A stretch of 64,000 bases of DNA from Streptomyces iranensis (GTDB lineage: Bacteria; Actinomycetota; Actinomycetes; Streptomycetales; Streptomycetaceae): positions 62,001 to 126,000 of the forward strand of contig NZ_JAGGLR010000029.1 of NCBI RefSeq assembly GCF_017874715.1. Direction: 5' to 3'. Below, piece by piece: positions 33,336 through 41,917 of the stretch. The stretch's first letter is position 1; every line of letters begins with the position of its first letter. The position numbers and the translations under genes are program-made. The notes under the pieces were generated by a model, which was given only the letters and a program-made list of their open reading frames with translations, was not told the DNA's origin and ran no database searches.

Positions 33336-35446
33336 TGACCACGTCGCCGAAGGCCCCCATCGTGTCGGTGGACGCGCTGTCCGTGGCGTACCGCTCGGGC
33401 GGGCGCGAGGTGCCCGTCGTCCGGGAGGTGTCGCTGGAGGTGAGCCCCGGCCGGACGCTGGCCCTGGTCGGCGAGTCCGGCAGCGGCAAGTCGACGGTCG
33501 CCGCGACGCTGCTGGGGCATCTGCGGCATGGCTCCCGGATCACGGGTGGGCGCGTCGCGGTGGACGGCAAGGACGTCTTCGCACTGGCCGCGCGGGAGTT
33601 GCGGCGGCTGCGCGGCGGTACGGTCGCGATGGTCGCGCAGAACGCGGGCCACGCCCTGACGCCGTCCATGCGGATCGGGCGGCAGATCGCGGAGGCGGGC
33701 GGCGAGGTGCCCGTCACCGACCTCTTGGAGCAGGTGCGGCTGGAGCGCCCGCGCGAGCTCGCCCGCCGCTATCCGCATGAACTCTCCGGCGGGCAGCAGC
33801 AGCGTGTCGCCATCGCCATGGCGATCGCGGCCCGGCCCAAGGTGCTCGTACTGGACGAGCCCACGACCGGCCTCGATGTGATCACCCAGCGTGGGGTGCT
33901 GGACCTGGTCGGCGCCCTCCGCGAGGAACTCGGCCTCGCCGCCGTCCTGGTCAGCCATGACCTGGGCGTGGTCGCGCGGATGGCCGACGAGGTGTGCGTG
34001 CTGAGCGCCGGGCGGGTCGTCGAGGCCGCCCCCACCCGACGCCTCTTCGCCGCCCCCGCCGATCCGTACACCCGCCGACTGCTGGCCAGCGTCCCGCGCA
34101 TCGCGGACGCGGGGCTCGCGGTGGTGGGGGAGGACGGTATGCGGGAGATCCGGCCGAGGGCGGACTCAGCGGGCGCGGTGGACGTGGTCGACGTACGAGA
34201 GATGACGATCGACTACGGGGCCAGTCGCGCCGTGGACGGGGTCTCCTTCAGCGTGCGGCGCGGTGAGGTGCTGGCGCTGGTGGGCGAGTCGGGGAGCGGT
34301 AAGTCGACGATCGCGTGGTCGCTGGCGGGGTTGCGGGAACCGTCGGGCGGAACGATGGGGGCTGCGTCCGGGGGCGGGGCGGGTGGCTCGTCCGGCGATT
34401 CGTCCGGCGATTCGTCAGGTGACGGGTCCGGCGGCCCGTCAGATGCCCGATCCGGCGGCGCGTCCGGAGGCGCGTCCGGAGGCTCGCGTGGGGGCTTGTC
34501 CGAAGGCGCGTCCGGAGGCTCGCGCGGCGGCGCGTCCGGAGGCGCGTCCGGCGGCTCGCCCGGAGGCCCGCGCGGCGGCGCGTCCGACAGCCCGCGCGGC
34601 GGCTCGCCCGAAGGCGCGTCCGGAGGCTCGCGCGGCAGCTCGCCCGGCGGCTCGCGCGGCGGCGCGTCCGTAGGCTCGTCCGGCGGCTCGTCCGGCGGCC
34701 CGCGCGGCGGCTCGTCCGAAGGTGCGTCCGGAGGCCCGCGCGGCAGCTCGTCCGGCGGTGACGGGGACCTGAGCGCCCCCGCGCGGCGGCGCCCGCTCGC
34801 CCTGCGGCGCACCGTCCAGCTCGTCTTCCAGAACGCCGACACCTCGCTCAACCCGCGGCGCTCGGTGGGCGACGCGGTACGGCGACCGCTGCGTTTCTTC
34901 GGTACGGCCGGATCCCGGGGCGAGGCGGCGTCGCGCGCCCGTCAGCTGATCACCGACGTCCGCCTCGAACCCGACTTCGCCGACCGGCTCCCCGCCCAGC
35001 TGTCCGGCGGCCAGCGCCAGCGCATCGGTATCGCGCGGGCGCTGGCCGGTGAGCCCGATCTGCTGATCGCGGACGAGATCACGACGGCGCTGGATGTGTC
35101 CGTACAGGCCGATGTGTTGTGCCTGCTGGACGACCTGCGCCGGGAGCGCGAACTGGCCTGTCTGTTCATCAGCCACGACCTGGCGGTGGTGCGGGGGATC
35201 GCGGACCGGGTGGTGGTGCTGTGGCACGGGGTGGTGGTGGAGGAGGGCCCGACGGACGCGGTCTTCGCGGCTCCGGGCCACCCGTACACGAAGGCGCTGC
35301 TGGCGGCGGCGCTGGAGCCGGATCCGGAGGCGGAGGGGGCGGCGGCCCCGGCTGAGGAGTGGGCGGACGCGGCGGAGCCGGGGGCGCTCTGGGACGACTT
35401 GGGCGGTGGCCACCGGGTGCGACGCTGGCGGCCGACAGATGGCTAA
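33335..35446 (+). CDS. fused double ABC ATPase of a peptide importer with a low-complexity insert
   Basis: The 703-residue protein joins the two ATPases (DppD-like and DppF-like). The first has Walker A GESGSGKST at about residue 47, signature LSGGQQQRVAIAMAI and Walker B VLVLDEPTTGLD. The second has Walker A GESGSGKST near residue 321, Q-loop VFQNADTSLNP, signature LSGGQRQRIGIARAL and LIADEITTALD. An insert of about 137 Gly/Ser/Arg/Ala residues (34358-34770) separates the second Walker A from its Q-loop. Apart from the insert, the fusion is like those in some actinobacterial peptide importers. It energises import through the two permeases upstream. Confidence 0.93.
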   Translation: MTTSPKAPIVSVDALSVAYRSGGREVPVVREVSLEVSPGRTLALVGESGSGKSTVAATLLGHLRHGSRITGGRVAVDGKDVFALAARELRRLRGGTVAMVAQNAGHALTPSMRIGRQIAEAGGEVPVTDLLEQVRLERPRELARRYPHELSGGQQQRVAIAMAIAARPKVLVLDEPTTGLDVITQRGVLDLVGALREELGLAAVLVSHDLGVVARMADEVCVLSAGRVVEAAPTRRLFAAPADPYTRRLLASVPRIADAGLAVVGEDGMREIRPRADSAGAVDVVDVREMTIDYGASRAVDGVSFSVRRGEVLALVGESGSGKSTIAWSLAGLREPSGGTMGAASGGGAGGSSGDSSGDSSGDGSGGPSDARSGGASGGASGGSRGGLSEGASGGSRGGASGGASGGSPGGPRGGASDSPRGGSPEGASGGSRGSSPGGSRGGASVGSSGGSSGGPRGGSSEGASGGPRGSSSGGDGDLSAPARRRPLALRRTVQLVFQNADTSLNPRRSVGDAVRRPLRFFGTAGSRGEAASRARQLITDVRLEPDFADRLPAQLSGGQRQRIGIARALAGEPDLLIADEITTALDVSVQADVLCLLDDLRRERELACLFISHDLAVVRGIADRVVVLWHGVVVEEGPTDAVFAAPGHPYTKALLAAALEPDPEAEGAAAPAEEWADAAEPGALWDDLGGGHRVRRWRPTDG
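34358..34770 (+). repeat. Gly/Ser/Arg/Ala-rich repetitive insert inside an ABC ATPase gene
   Basis: About 413 bp of imperfect repeats, mostly 9- to 15-bp modules of GGCGCGTCCGGAGGC type, are in frame within the fused ATPase gene. They encode GGASGG, GGSRGG and GGPRGG units. All three frames on both strands are nearly open here. Confidence 0.9.
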
Positions 35447-35932
35447 CCCCCACCCCGCCCCTGCCCGAACCGGTGCCCGGCCCCGGCCCCCGCTGGGGCT
35501 CCGCCCCAAGAGCCGCCCCCCGAGGTATCGCCACCGCCCGCACGCCGGTGGCCGGGTGGTGCCCACCCCTCGACGGAACGATTGCCCACAACCAGGCGCC
35601 ACGTGGCCCACCGCGGTTGCGCCCGAGGGCGACTGGTCCTGTGCCCGACAGGCTGCGCATCTCGAGCCCCTCCGGCGTTTGAGGAGCGGGGCTCGGGGGC
35701 GGAGCCCCTGCACGCGGCGGAGGCGCCGTGCCCAGAGCCTCGTCGGACGGGGTCTTCGGGCCCCGGCCAAGCCGCGGGCTGCGCATCTCGAGCCCCTCCG
35801 GCGTTCGAGGAGCGGGGTCCAGGGGCGGAGCCCATGGTTCGGGAAGGGGCGGGGCAGACCAAGCCCCTCCGGCGATTGAGGAGCGGGGGCCGGGGGCGGC
35901 GCCTCCGGATTCGGGAAGGGGCGGGGTGGGGG
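35447..35932. repeat. non-coding intergenic element bounded by 23-bp inverted repeats
   Basis: Left arm 35447-35469 and right arm 35910-35932 are inverted copies with one mismatch in 23 (CCCCCACCCCGCCCCT... form). The interior holds three related modules starting near 35651, 35777 and 35862, each around CCCCTCCGGCGTTTGAGG and GGGGCGGAGCCC. The left arm begins directly at the stop codon of the ABC ATPase. From 35933 to 36048 there is a CACTCGCAC-rich simple-sequence stretch before the hydrolase gene. No coding frame is credible. Confidence 0.8.
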
Positions 35933-36048
35933 AGTTGCCCGCCGCAGGCGCACCGCACCCGCACCCCCACTCGCACTAGCACCCGCACCCGCACCTGCAC
36001 TCGCACTCGCACCCCCACCCGCACCACAACACCAGGCAGAGGAGATAC

Positions 36049-38061
36049 GTGAGGTACCGCGAGACGTTCGACCGCGAGCTACGCGTCGAGGACGCGTGGA
36101 TCCCCACCCGGGACGGGCAGACGCGGCTGCACGCACGCATCTGGCGGCCGGCGGACGCCGAGACCGCCCCCGTACCCGCCCTGCTCGAATACCTTCCGTA
36201 CCGCAAGAGCGACTGGACCGCCCCGCGCGACGCGCAGCGCCACCCCTGGTACGCCGGGCACGGCTACGCCTCCGTACGGGTCGATCTGCGCGGCAGTGGG
36301 GACTCGGAGGGCGTGATGCTCGACGAGTACACGGCGACCGAGCTCGCCGACGGCGTCGACGTCGTCAACTGGCTCGCGCGGCAGCCCTGGTGCACCGGCA
36401 AGGTGGGGATGTTCGGGATCTCCTGGGGCGGCTTCAACTCGCTCCAGATCGCCGCCCTGCGCCCCGCCCCGCTGAAGGCGATCGTCACCGTCTGCTCCAC
36501 GGACGACCGTTACGACAACGACGTCCACTACACCGGCGGCGCCGTCCTCGGCATCGACATGCTCGCCTGGGCCGGAACCATGCTCGCGTTCACGGCCCGC
36601 CCCCCGCACCCCACCTCCGTCGGCGAGGACCGCTGGCTGCCCATGTGGCGGGAGCGGCTCGACGCGCTGGAGCCGTATCTGCACACCTGGCTCGCCCACC
36701 AGGAGCGGGACGACTACTGGCGGCACGGCAGCGTCTGCGAGGACTACGGCGCGATCGAGGCCGCCGTGCTCGCGGTCGGCGGCTGGGCCGATCCGTACCG
36801 GGACACGGTGCTGCGCCTGCTGGAGCACCTCGACGCGCCCGTACGCGGACTCATCGGCCCCTGGTCGCACCAGTACCCCGACCGGGGGCTGCCGCCGGGC
36901 CCGGCGATCGGCTTCCTCCAGGAGACCCTGCGCTGGTGGGACCACTGGCTCAAGGACGAGCCGACCGGCGTGCTGGACGAGCCAAGGCTCCGCGCCTGGA
37001 TCAACGACCCCGTGCCGCCCGCCACCTCGTACGAGACGATGCCGGGCCGCTGGGTCGGCGAGGGCACCTGGCCGTCGCCGTCCGTCAGCTGGGACGAACG
37101 CCCCCTCGGCGGCCCGGCCGACGAGCCGGTGATCGTACGCTCGCCGCTGCACACCGGACTGGACGCGGGCCGCTACTTCCCCTTCGGCAACGCCACCGAC
37201 CTGCCGCCCGACCAGCGCGCGGAGGACGGCCGTTCGGTCTGCTTCGACTCGGCGCCGCTCACCGAGCGGGTGGAGATCCTGGGCCGCCCCCGCGTACGGC
37301 TGCGGCTCGACAGCGCGACTCGGCGCGCCCATGTCATCGCGCGCGTCTGCGACGTGGCCCCCGACGGCTCGTCGACGCTGGTCACCCGCGGCGTGCTCAA
37401 CCTGATGTCCCGGCACGGCCGGGAGCAGGCCGTGGAGTGGGAGCCGGGGACATACGAGGACGTCGAGTTCGAGCTGACCGGGACCGGCTACGCCTTCCCG
37501 CCCGGCCACCGCATCAGGGTCGCCGTCTCCGACGCGTACTGGCCGTGGGTCTGGCCGCACGGCGAGCGGGGCCAGTTGACCGTACGGCCCGACCGGAGCG
37601 CGCTGCTGCTGCCAGTACGGGACCCGGGCGCGGACGCCGCGCGGGCGCCGATCACCTTCGAGGAGCCCGAGCAGGCCTCGCCGCTGGCGGTGACCGTCGA
37701 CCCGCCCGCCGAACCCCGCCCCGAACGCACCGTCACCCATGACGTCGCCACGGGGGAGTGGGTGCTGGAGGTGGACCCGAACTACGGCGGCTCCCGCACC
37801 TATCCGGACGGACTGCGCTACGAGGAGAGCGCCCGCGAGACCTACCGCATCCGCTCCGGCGATCCGCTGTCGGCCGTGGCAAGCTCTCGGTGGACCATCC
37901 GGCTGCGGCGCGGGGACTGGGAGGCGGAAGTCGTCACCGCGATGGAACTGCGGGCCACGGCGGAGGAATTCATCATGGAAAGCAGCATCGAGGCACGGGC
38001 GAACGGAGAGACAGTGGCCACGCGCGCATGGCACCGCACCACGCCGAGGACGTCCGCGTGA
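36049..38061 (+). CDS. CocE/NonD family hydrolase (X-Pro dipeptidyl-peptidase S15-like)
   Basis: The 670-residue serine hydrolase has the alpha/beta-hydrolase nucleophile elbow GISWGG (Ser125), an N-terminal segment PTRDGQTRLHARIWRP, and a C-terminal jelly-roll domain (RLDSATRRAHVIARVCDVAPDGSSTLVTRGVLN). The fold is that of cocaine esterase and Xaa-Pro dipeptidyl-peptidase. The true substrate is unknown; a peptidase or esterase acting on what the neighbouring peptide importer brings in is plausible. No signal peptide is seen. GTG at 36049 follows GAGGAGATAC. It overlaps the TetR gene by GTGA. Confidence 0.9.
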   Translation: MRYRETFDRELRVEDAWIPTRDGQTRLHARIWRPADAETAPVPALLEYLPYRKSDWTAPRDAQRHPWYAGHGYASVRVDLRGSGDSEGVMLDEYTATELADGVDVVNWLARQPWCTGKVGMFGISWGGFNSLQIAALRPAPLKAIVTVCSTDDRYDNDVHYTGGAVLGIDMLAWAGTMLAFTARPPHPTSVGEDRWLPMWRERLDALEPYLHTWLAHQERDDYWRHGSVCEDYGAIEAAVLAVGGWADPYRDTVLRLLEHLDAPVRGLIGPWSHQYPDRGLPPGPAIGFLQETLRWWDHWLKDEPTGVLDEPRLRAWINDPVPPATSYETMPGRWVGEGTWPSPSVSWDERPLGGPADEPVIVRSPLHTGLDAGRYFPFGNATDLPPDQRAEDGRSVCFDSAPLTERVEILGRPRVRLRLDSATRRAHVIARVCDVAPDGSSTLVTRGVLNLMSRHGREQAVEWEPGTYEDVEFELTGTGYAFPPGHRIRVAVSDAYWPWVWPHGERGQLTVRPDRSALLLPVRDPGADAARAPITFEEPEQASPLAVTVDPPAEPRPERTVTHDVATGEWVLEVDPNYGGSRTYPDGLRYEESARETYRIRSGDPLSAVASSRWTIRLRRGDWEAEVVTAMELRATAEEFIMESSIEARANGETVATRAWHRTTPRTSA

Positions 38062-38696
38062 CGTCCCGATCCGAACGCCGCCCACCGCGCCGCGCCGTCG
38101 CCGCCTCCGCCCGCACCCGGCAGCCCACCGAGGTGCGCCGCCGGCTGATCGTGGAGGCCGCGGTGCCGATCATCGCCGAGCGCGGCACGAAGGCGGTGGG
38201 GGTGCGCGAGGTGGCGGCCGCGGCCGGGGTGTCGGTCGGCACGGTCACGTACCACTTCGAGAGCGTGCAGGAAGTCCTCTCCGAGGCGATGGTGCTGCAC
38301 ATAGAGCGCTACTACGCCGCGCTGAGCGACGCCGCCGGGCAGGCCACCAGCGGCGCGGAGGGGCTGCGGCTGCTCATCGACGCGCTCTTCACGGAGGACA
38401 CCGACCGGCACTGGCGGATGTGGTTCGACTACTGGAACGCGGGCGAACGGGACCAGGCCTTCGCCCGTGGCCAGGCCGAACGGTACGAGAACTGGCACGG
38501 CGAGATCCGTGCCCTGGTGGAACGGGGCCGGACCGAGGGCGAGTTCCACTGCGACGACCCGGCCGACTTCGCCCTCCGCTTCTCCGCCCTGGCCGACGGC
38601 CTCGCCCTGCGCCGCCTCCGCCAGGTCCCGGCCCTGACCGTGGCCGACGCCCGCCGCCACCTGCGGCGCTTCGTGGACGCGGAACTGCGGGGCTGA
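38058..38696 (+). CDS. TetR-family regulator coupled to the hydrolase gene
   Basis: The 212-residue regulator has its HTH at about residues 40-75 (VGVREVAAAAGVSVGTVTYHFESVQEVL). The C-terminal domain is of the TetR_C type with TDRHWRMWFDYWNAGERD. GTG at 38058 overlaps the hydrolase stop codon (GTGA) and GAGGACGTCC precedes it. It may regulate the hydrolase and importer. Confidence 0.9.
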   Translation: MTSRSERRPPRRAVAASARTRQPTEVRRRLIVEAAVPIIAERGTKAVGVREVAAAAGVSVGTVTYHFESVQEVLSEAMVLHIERYYAALSDAAGQATSGAEGLRLLIDALFTEDTDRHWRMWFDYWNAGERDQAFARGQAERYENWHGEIRALVERGRTEGEFHCDDPADFALRFSALADGLALRRLRQVPALTVADARRHLRRFVDAELRG

Positions 38697-38725
38697 GGCG
38701 TGCGCGCCGTCCGGGCCAGGTGGCG

Positions 38726-39430
38726 CTAGACGTCGTTTGAGGCCGTCGTCTTGGACGACCCCGCGTCGAGGCCGAGGCCGGTCAGGAAGGCGGTGAGGAC
38801 GCGGCACAGGCGGGGTGCCACCTCGACGATCGCGTGGCCGAGGCGGGGGTCGGTCTCGTAGAGCTCGCGTAGGCGCGGGCCGGGGGTGGCCATCTGCCAG
38901 AGCGCTCCGGCCAGGCTGGTGGCCGTGGCGATGAGATCGACGGTCTGGAGCTCGGTCAGTCCGAGCAGCCGTCGCAGCTCGTCGCCGATCAGCTCGATCT
39001 CCTCGAGCGTCACCAGTTTGAAGTCGCGCACCGAGTCGATCGACACATTGCGTTCGAGGTTCATGGGCGCCTGGCTCAGCAGATCGCAGAAGATCGGCCG
39101 GGCCGCCAGCGTGGCGGCGACGACCTCGGCGACCTCCGGGGCCGTGGCGTGCGTCCGGCGTGCCAGCTCGCCGCGCAGCTCGGCGGACCACTGGCGCCAG
39201 CCCTCCGCGGTGAGCCTGAGGAAGATCTGCTCCCGTGTCTCGAAGTAGCGGAGCAGGGCCGACTTGTGCATCCCCACGGCCCCGGCGATGTCGGTGAGGG
39301 TGACGTCCCGGACCCCGCGCTCGCGGGCGAGGGCACGGGCCGCGTCCAGGATCGCCTCTTCCCGCGCCTGCTTGGCCTGGGCACTGCGCGCACGTTGGAA
39401 GGCGGGCGTCGTAGTCATGCCGGACATCAT
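38726..39430 (-). CDS. TetR-family regulator divergent from an SDR gene
   Basis: The 234-residue protein has a TetR HTH (DVTLTDIAGAVGMHKSALLRYFETREQIFL, residues about 45-75). The C-terminal domain resembles those of YcdC-like regulators, as does the TetR encoded at 41918 (both have RPIFCDLL or LPVFCDLL followed by a helical domain). Start may be ATG 39430 or 39418. Two copies of a 16-bp sequence lie in the 57-bp gap to the SDR gene and are likely operators. Confidence 0.92.
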   Translation of the reverse strand: MMSGMTTTPAFQRARSAQAKQAREEAILDAARALARERGVRDVTLTDIAGAVGMHKSALLRYFETREQIFLRLTAEGWRQWSAELRGELARRTHATAPEVAEVVAATLAARPIFCDLLSQAPMNLERNVSIDSVRDFKLVTLEEIELIGDELRRLLGLTELQTVDLIATATSLAGALWQMATPGPRLRELYETDPRLGHAIVEVAPRLCRVLTAFLTGLGLDAGSSKTTASNDV

Positions 39431-39439
39431 AGGAACCCT

Positions 39440-39477
39440 TAAGAGAACGGTGTTGCGTAAATAAGAGAACGGTGTTG
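39440..39477. promoter_or_regulatory. two direct 16-bp repeats between tetR and the SDR gene
   Basis: TAAGAGAACGGTGTTG occurs at 39440-39455 and 39462-39477, a 22-bp period (two helical turns). Each core AAC-GGT-GTT is itself symmetric. This fits paired TetR operators covering both promoters. Confidence 0.75.
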
Positions 39478-39487
39478 TACTAACGGT

Positions 39488-40378
39488 ATGAGTTCAAAGG
39501 TTATGGGTTCACAGGTCTGGTTCATCACCGGTTCGTCGCGCGGTCTCGGCCGCGCCCTCGTCACCGCCGCCCTCGAGGCCGGTGACCGCGTCGTGGCCAC
39601 CGCCCGGCGCCCCGAGGCGCTCGCGGAGGCGTATCGGGAGTACGGCGACCGCGTCCACCCCCTCGCGCTGGACGTCACCCGCCCCGAGGCGGCGCACGAG
39701 GCCGTCGAGGCGGCGCGCGCCCGCTTCGGGCGCATCGACGTGCTCGTGAACAACGCGGGATACGCCAATGTGTCGCCCATCGAGACCTCGGACGACGAGG
39801 ACTTCCGCGCCCAGTTCGAGACGAACTTCTGGGGCGTCTACCACGTCACGAAGGCCGCGCTCCCGGTCCTGCGGCAGCAGGGGGCCGGCACCGTCGTGCA
39901 GATCTCCTCGATCGGCGGGCGGGTCGGCGGATCACCGGGCATCGCCTCCTACCAGGCGGCCAAGTTCGCGGTGGACGGCTTCAGCCGGGTCCTCGCCGCG
40001 GAGACCGCGCCGCTCGGCGTGCGCGTCATGGTCGTCGAACCGAGCGGTTTCGCCACCGACTGGGCCGGTTCCTCCATGACGGTCCACCCGATCCCAGACG
40101 CCTATGACTCGACCGTCGGGGAGATGAATCGGCGGGTGCGGCAGAGCACGGACGGGGCGGCCGGGGACCCTCGGCGCGCCGCCGAGATCATCGTGCGGAC
40201 CGTCCATCGCGGCGAGGTCCCGAGCCATCTCCCGCTGGGCGTGAACGCGGCGACCATGGCGCGGGACTACTCCCAGGGCCAGCTTGCCGAGGTGACCGCC
40301 TGGGAGAAGGTCAGCCGCTCGGCGGACTTCCGTGAGCCGTACCCGGCGGACCTCCCGGCCGAGGGTGCGGCCGACTAG
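39488..40378 (+). CDS. short-chain dehydrogenase/reductase (SDR)
   Basis: The 296-residue oxidoreductase has the NAD(P)-binding TGSSRGLGRAL, the NNAG motif, the catalytic Ser in ISSIGG and the catalytic YxxxK (YQAAK). The classical SDR fold uses NAD(P)H to reduce or oxidise a carbonyl or alcohol. Substrate unknown. The TetR divergent from it is the probable repressor. A repeat-rich non-coding segment follows. Confidence 0.95.
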   Translation: MSSKVMGSQVWFITGSSRGLGRALVTAALEAGDRVVATARRPEALAEAYREYGDRVHPLALDVTRPEAAHEAVEAARARFGRIDVLVNNAGYANVSPIETSDDEDFRAQFETNFWGVYHVTKAALPVLRQQGAGTVVQISSIGGRVGGSPGIASYQAAKFAVDGFSRVLAAETAPLGVRVMVVEPSGFATDWAGSSMTVHPIPDAYDSTVGEMNRRVRQSTDGAAGDPRRAAEIIVRTVHRGEVPSHLPLGVNAATMARDYSQGQLAEVTAWEKVSRSADFREPYPADLPAEGAAD

Positions 40379-40818
40379 GCCCCGTCCGGCGAATCATGGC
40401 GCCTGCGGCGGTCTGTTCCCCTCCCCGCCCCTCCCCACAACCGGGGCTCCGCCCCAGACCCCGGGGCCCAGGGCGAAGCCCCTGGTTGCGGGAAGGATGG
40501 GCGGCGCCCGGCGGATCCTGACGTCTGCGGCGGGTCGCTCCCCTCCCGCCCCTTCCCGCGGCGTCGATGTGCGGCTCCGCCGCGTGGTGGGATTCCGCCC
40601 CGGGGTTCGGGGCTCGGGCTCCGGGCTCCGGGCCCCCGGGGTTTGGGCTCCGGGGTTCGGGGTCCAGGGGCGGAGCCCCTGGTTGTGGGAAGGGGCGGGG
40701 AGGGGAAAACACCGATGTGCGGCTCCGCCGCGTGGCCCGCCGGACGCCCTGTGGGGGCTGGGGCCCTCTCGGGGGCTGTGGACCGCACGGGGTTGCGGGC
40801 CGCGCGGGGTTGTGGTCG
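40379..40818. other. non-coding gap of dispersed repeat modules
   Basis: This 440-bp gap holds two 27-bp modules (40384-40410, 40506-40532) that match the one at 22528-22554 at 24 of 27 positions each. It also has an exact 23-bp direct repeat (40565-40587 and 40713-40735) and the element bounded by inverted repeats at 40416-40707. Any open frames here are low-complexity artefacts. No gene is supported. Confidence 0.8.
40416..40707. repeat. intergenic element bounded by about 40-bp inverted repeats
   Basis: Left arm 40416-40455 and right arm 40667-40707 are near-exact inverted copies (two differences over about 40 positions), centred on CCCCTCCCCGCCCCT and GGGGCGGAGCCCC. The right arm and its flank (40659-40700) closely match 35814-35854 in the element at 35.4 kb. 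Confidence 0.8.
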
Positions 40819-41805
40819 TCACACCGTGAGGACGACGCGGCCGTTGGCCGAGTGGTGCTCCAGGCGGTGGTGTGCGGTGGCGGCGTCCGCCAGGGGGAAG
40901 GTCTCGATCTCGACGTCGGCGAGGCCGTCGGTGGCCGCCTGGAGTGCGGCCCTGGCGGCCGGGGCGAAGGTCCTGGGGTGGGCCGGGAGGTAGCCTCCCG
41001 CGTTGAACCCGGTGACGGTGAAGTTGCCGTACCAGACGCGGTTGCCGTCGATGCCGCCGTGGTTCCAGTCGCCGCTGGCGTTGCCGACCAGCAGAAGGCG
41101 GCCGGAGGGCGCGAGCAGGTCCAGGCTCTGGGTGCGCACGAGACCGCCGACGGGGTCGACGATGACGTCGAACTTCTCGCCGTCGAGGGCCTCCGGCAGC
41201 CGCGCGGAGTCGACGACGGTGTCGTACGGCAGCTTGGTGGCGGCCGCCGCTCCCATCCGCTCGGTGCGGACCGTGCCGACCACGCGTGAGGCGCCGAGTT
41301 GCCGGGCGATACCGGGGAACGCGGCCGCCAGCGCGCCCAGCGCCCCGTGGACGAGGACGCTTTCGCCCGCGGATATGTGGATGGCGCTGGTGAGCGCGAC
41401 ATGGGCCATGAGGGCGTTGGGGATCACGGCGACGGCGAGGGCGGGGTCGATGGCGTGGCCCTCCGTCGAGACGACATGGGCCTGATCGGCGAGGAACACC
41501 GACGCGTACCCTCCCCGCCCGTCGCCGGAGGAGAGCGCCACCACCTTCTCCCCGGGGGCGAATCCGGTCACGCCCTCGCCCAGCGCGCGCACGGTCCCGG
41601 CCACCTCGAGGCCGGGGACGTACGGCGGTTGCGGCAGCCCGTCGCGGCCCTTGTACAGCCCTTGCCGGATGTACGCGTCGATCAGGCCGACGGCGGCGTG
41701 GGTGACGTCGATCGCGACCTGGCCGGGGCCGGGTGCCGGGTCGGGCAGTTCGGTGAGGGCGAGCACGCCCGGTTCGCCGAACCGGGTGACCTGTACGGCC
41801 TTCAT
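40819..41805 (-). CDS. zinc-independent quinone oxidoreductase (MDR superfamily)
   Basis: The 328-residue protein is a medium-chain dehydrogenase/reductase of the quinone oxidoreductase type: PPYVPGLEVAGTVRALGEGV (GroES-like domain), VHGALGALAAAFPGIARQLGASRVVGTVRT (NADPH-binding Rossmann domain), and no zinc-ligand cysteines. It probably reduces quinones or enones. ATG at 41805 follows GGAGGAACCATC, while the longer start at 41835 has no site. It is divergent from a TetR gene whose operators lie between them. Confidence 0.92.
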   Translation of the reverse strand: MKAVQVTRFGEPGVLALTELPDPAPGPGQVAIDVTHAAVGLIDAYIRQGLYKGRDGLPQPPYVPGLEVAGTVRALGEGVTGFAPGEKVVALSSGDGRGGYASVFLADQAHVVSTEGHAIDPALAVAVIPNALMAHVALTSAIHISAGESVLVHGALGALAAAFPGIARQLGASRVVGTVRTERMGAAAATKLPYDTVVDSARLPEALDGEKFDVIVDPVGGLVRTQSLDLLAPSGRLLLVGNASGDWNHGGIDGNRVWYGNFTVTGFNAGGYLPAHPRTFAPAARAALQAATDGLADVEIETFPLADAATAHHRLEHHSANGRVVLTV

Positions 41806-41833
41806 GATGGTTCCTCCGTAATTCGGCGCACTC

Positions 41834-41861
41834 ATTTAACGCACCCCATGATGCGTTAAAT
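41834..41861. promoter_or_regulatory. primary TetR operator
   Basis: ATTTAACGCA (41834-41843) and TGCGTTAAAT (41852-41861) are perfect inverted copies separated by eight bases. The site lies 29 bp upstream of the oxidoreductase start codon, overlapping its promoter. Confidence 0.85.
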
Positions 41862-41885
41862 CGACGCTACCATGCCGGGCCGGGA

Positions 41886-41907
41886 TAACGCATCCCTGTG
41901 TGCGTTA
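41886..41907. promoter_or_regulatory. second TetR operator
   Basis: TAACGCA (41886-41892) and TGCGTTA (41901-41907) flank eight bases. Arms and spacing match those of the site at 41834, shifted by about five helical turns. It lies just before the TetR start codon, so it probably gives autoregulation. Confidence 0.82.
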
Positions 41908-41917
41908 AGGTGCTGGG

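Noticed and set aside
34439..36136. A minus-strand open frame of 565 codons across the ABC insert and intergenic element
   Set aside because: The product is mainly Arg/Ala/Gly repeats produced by repetitive DNA and has no start signal or domain.
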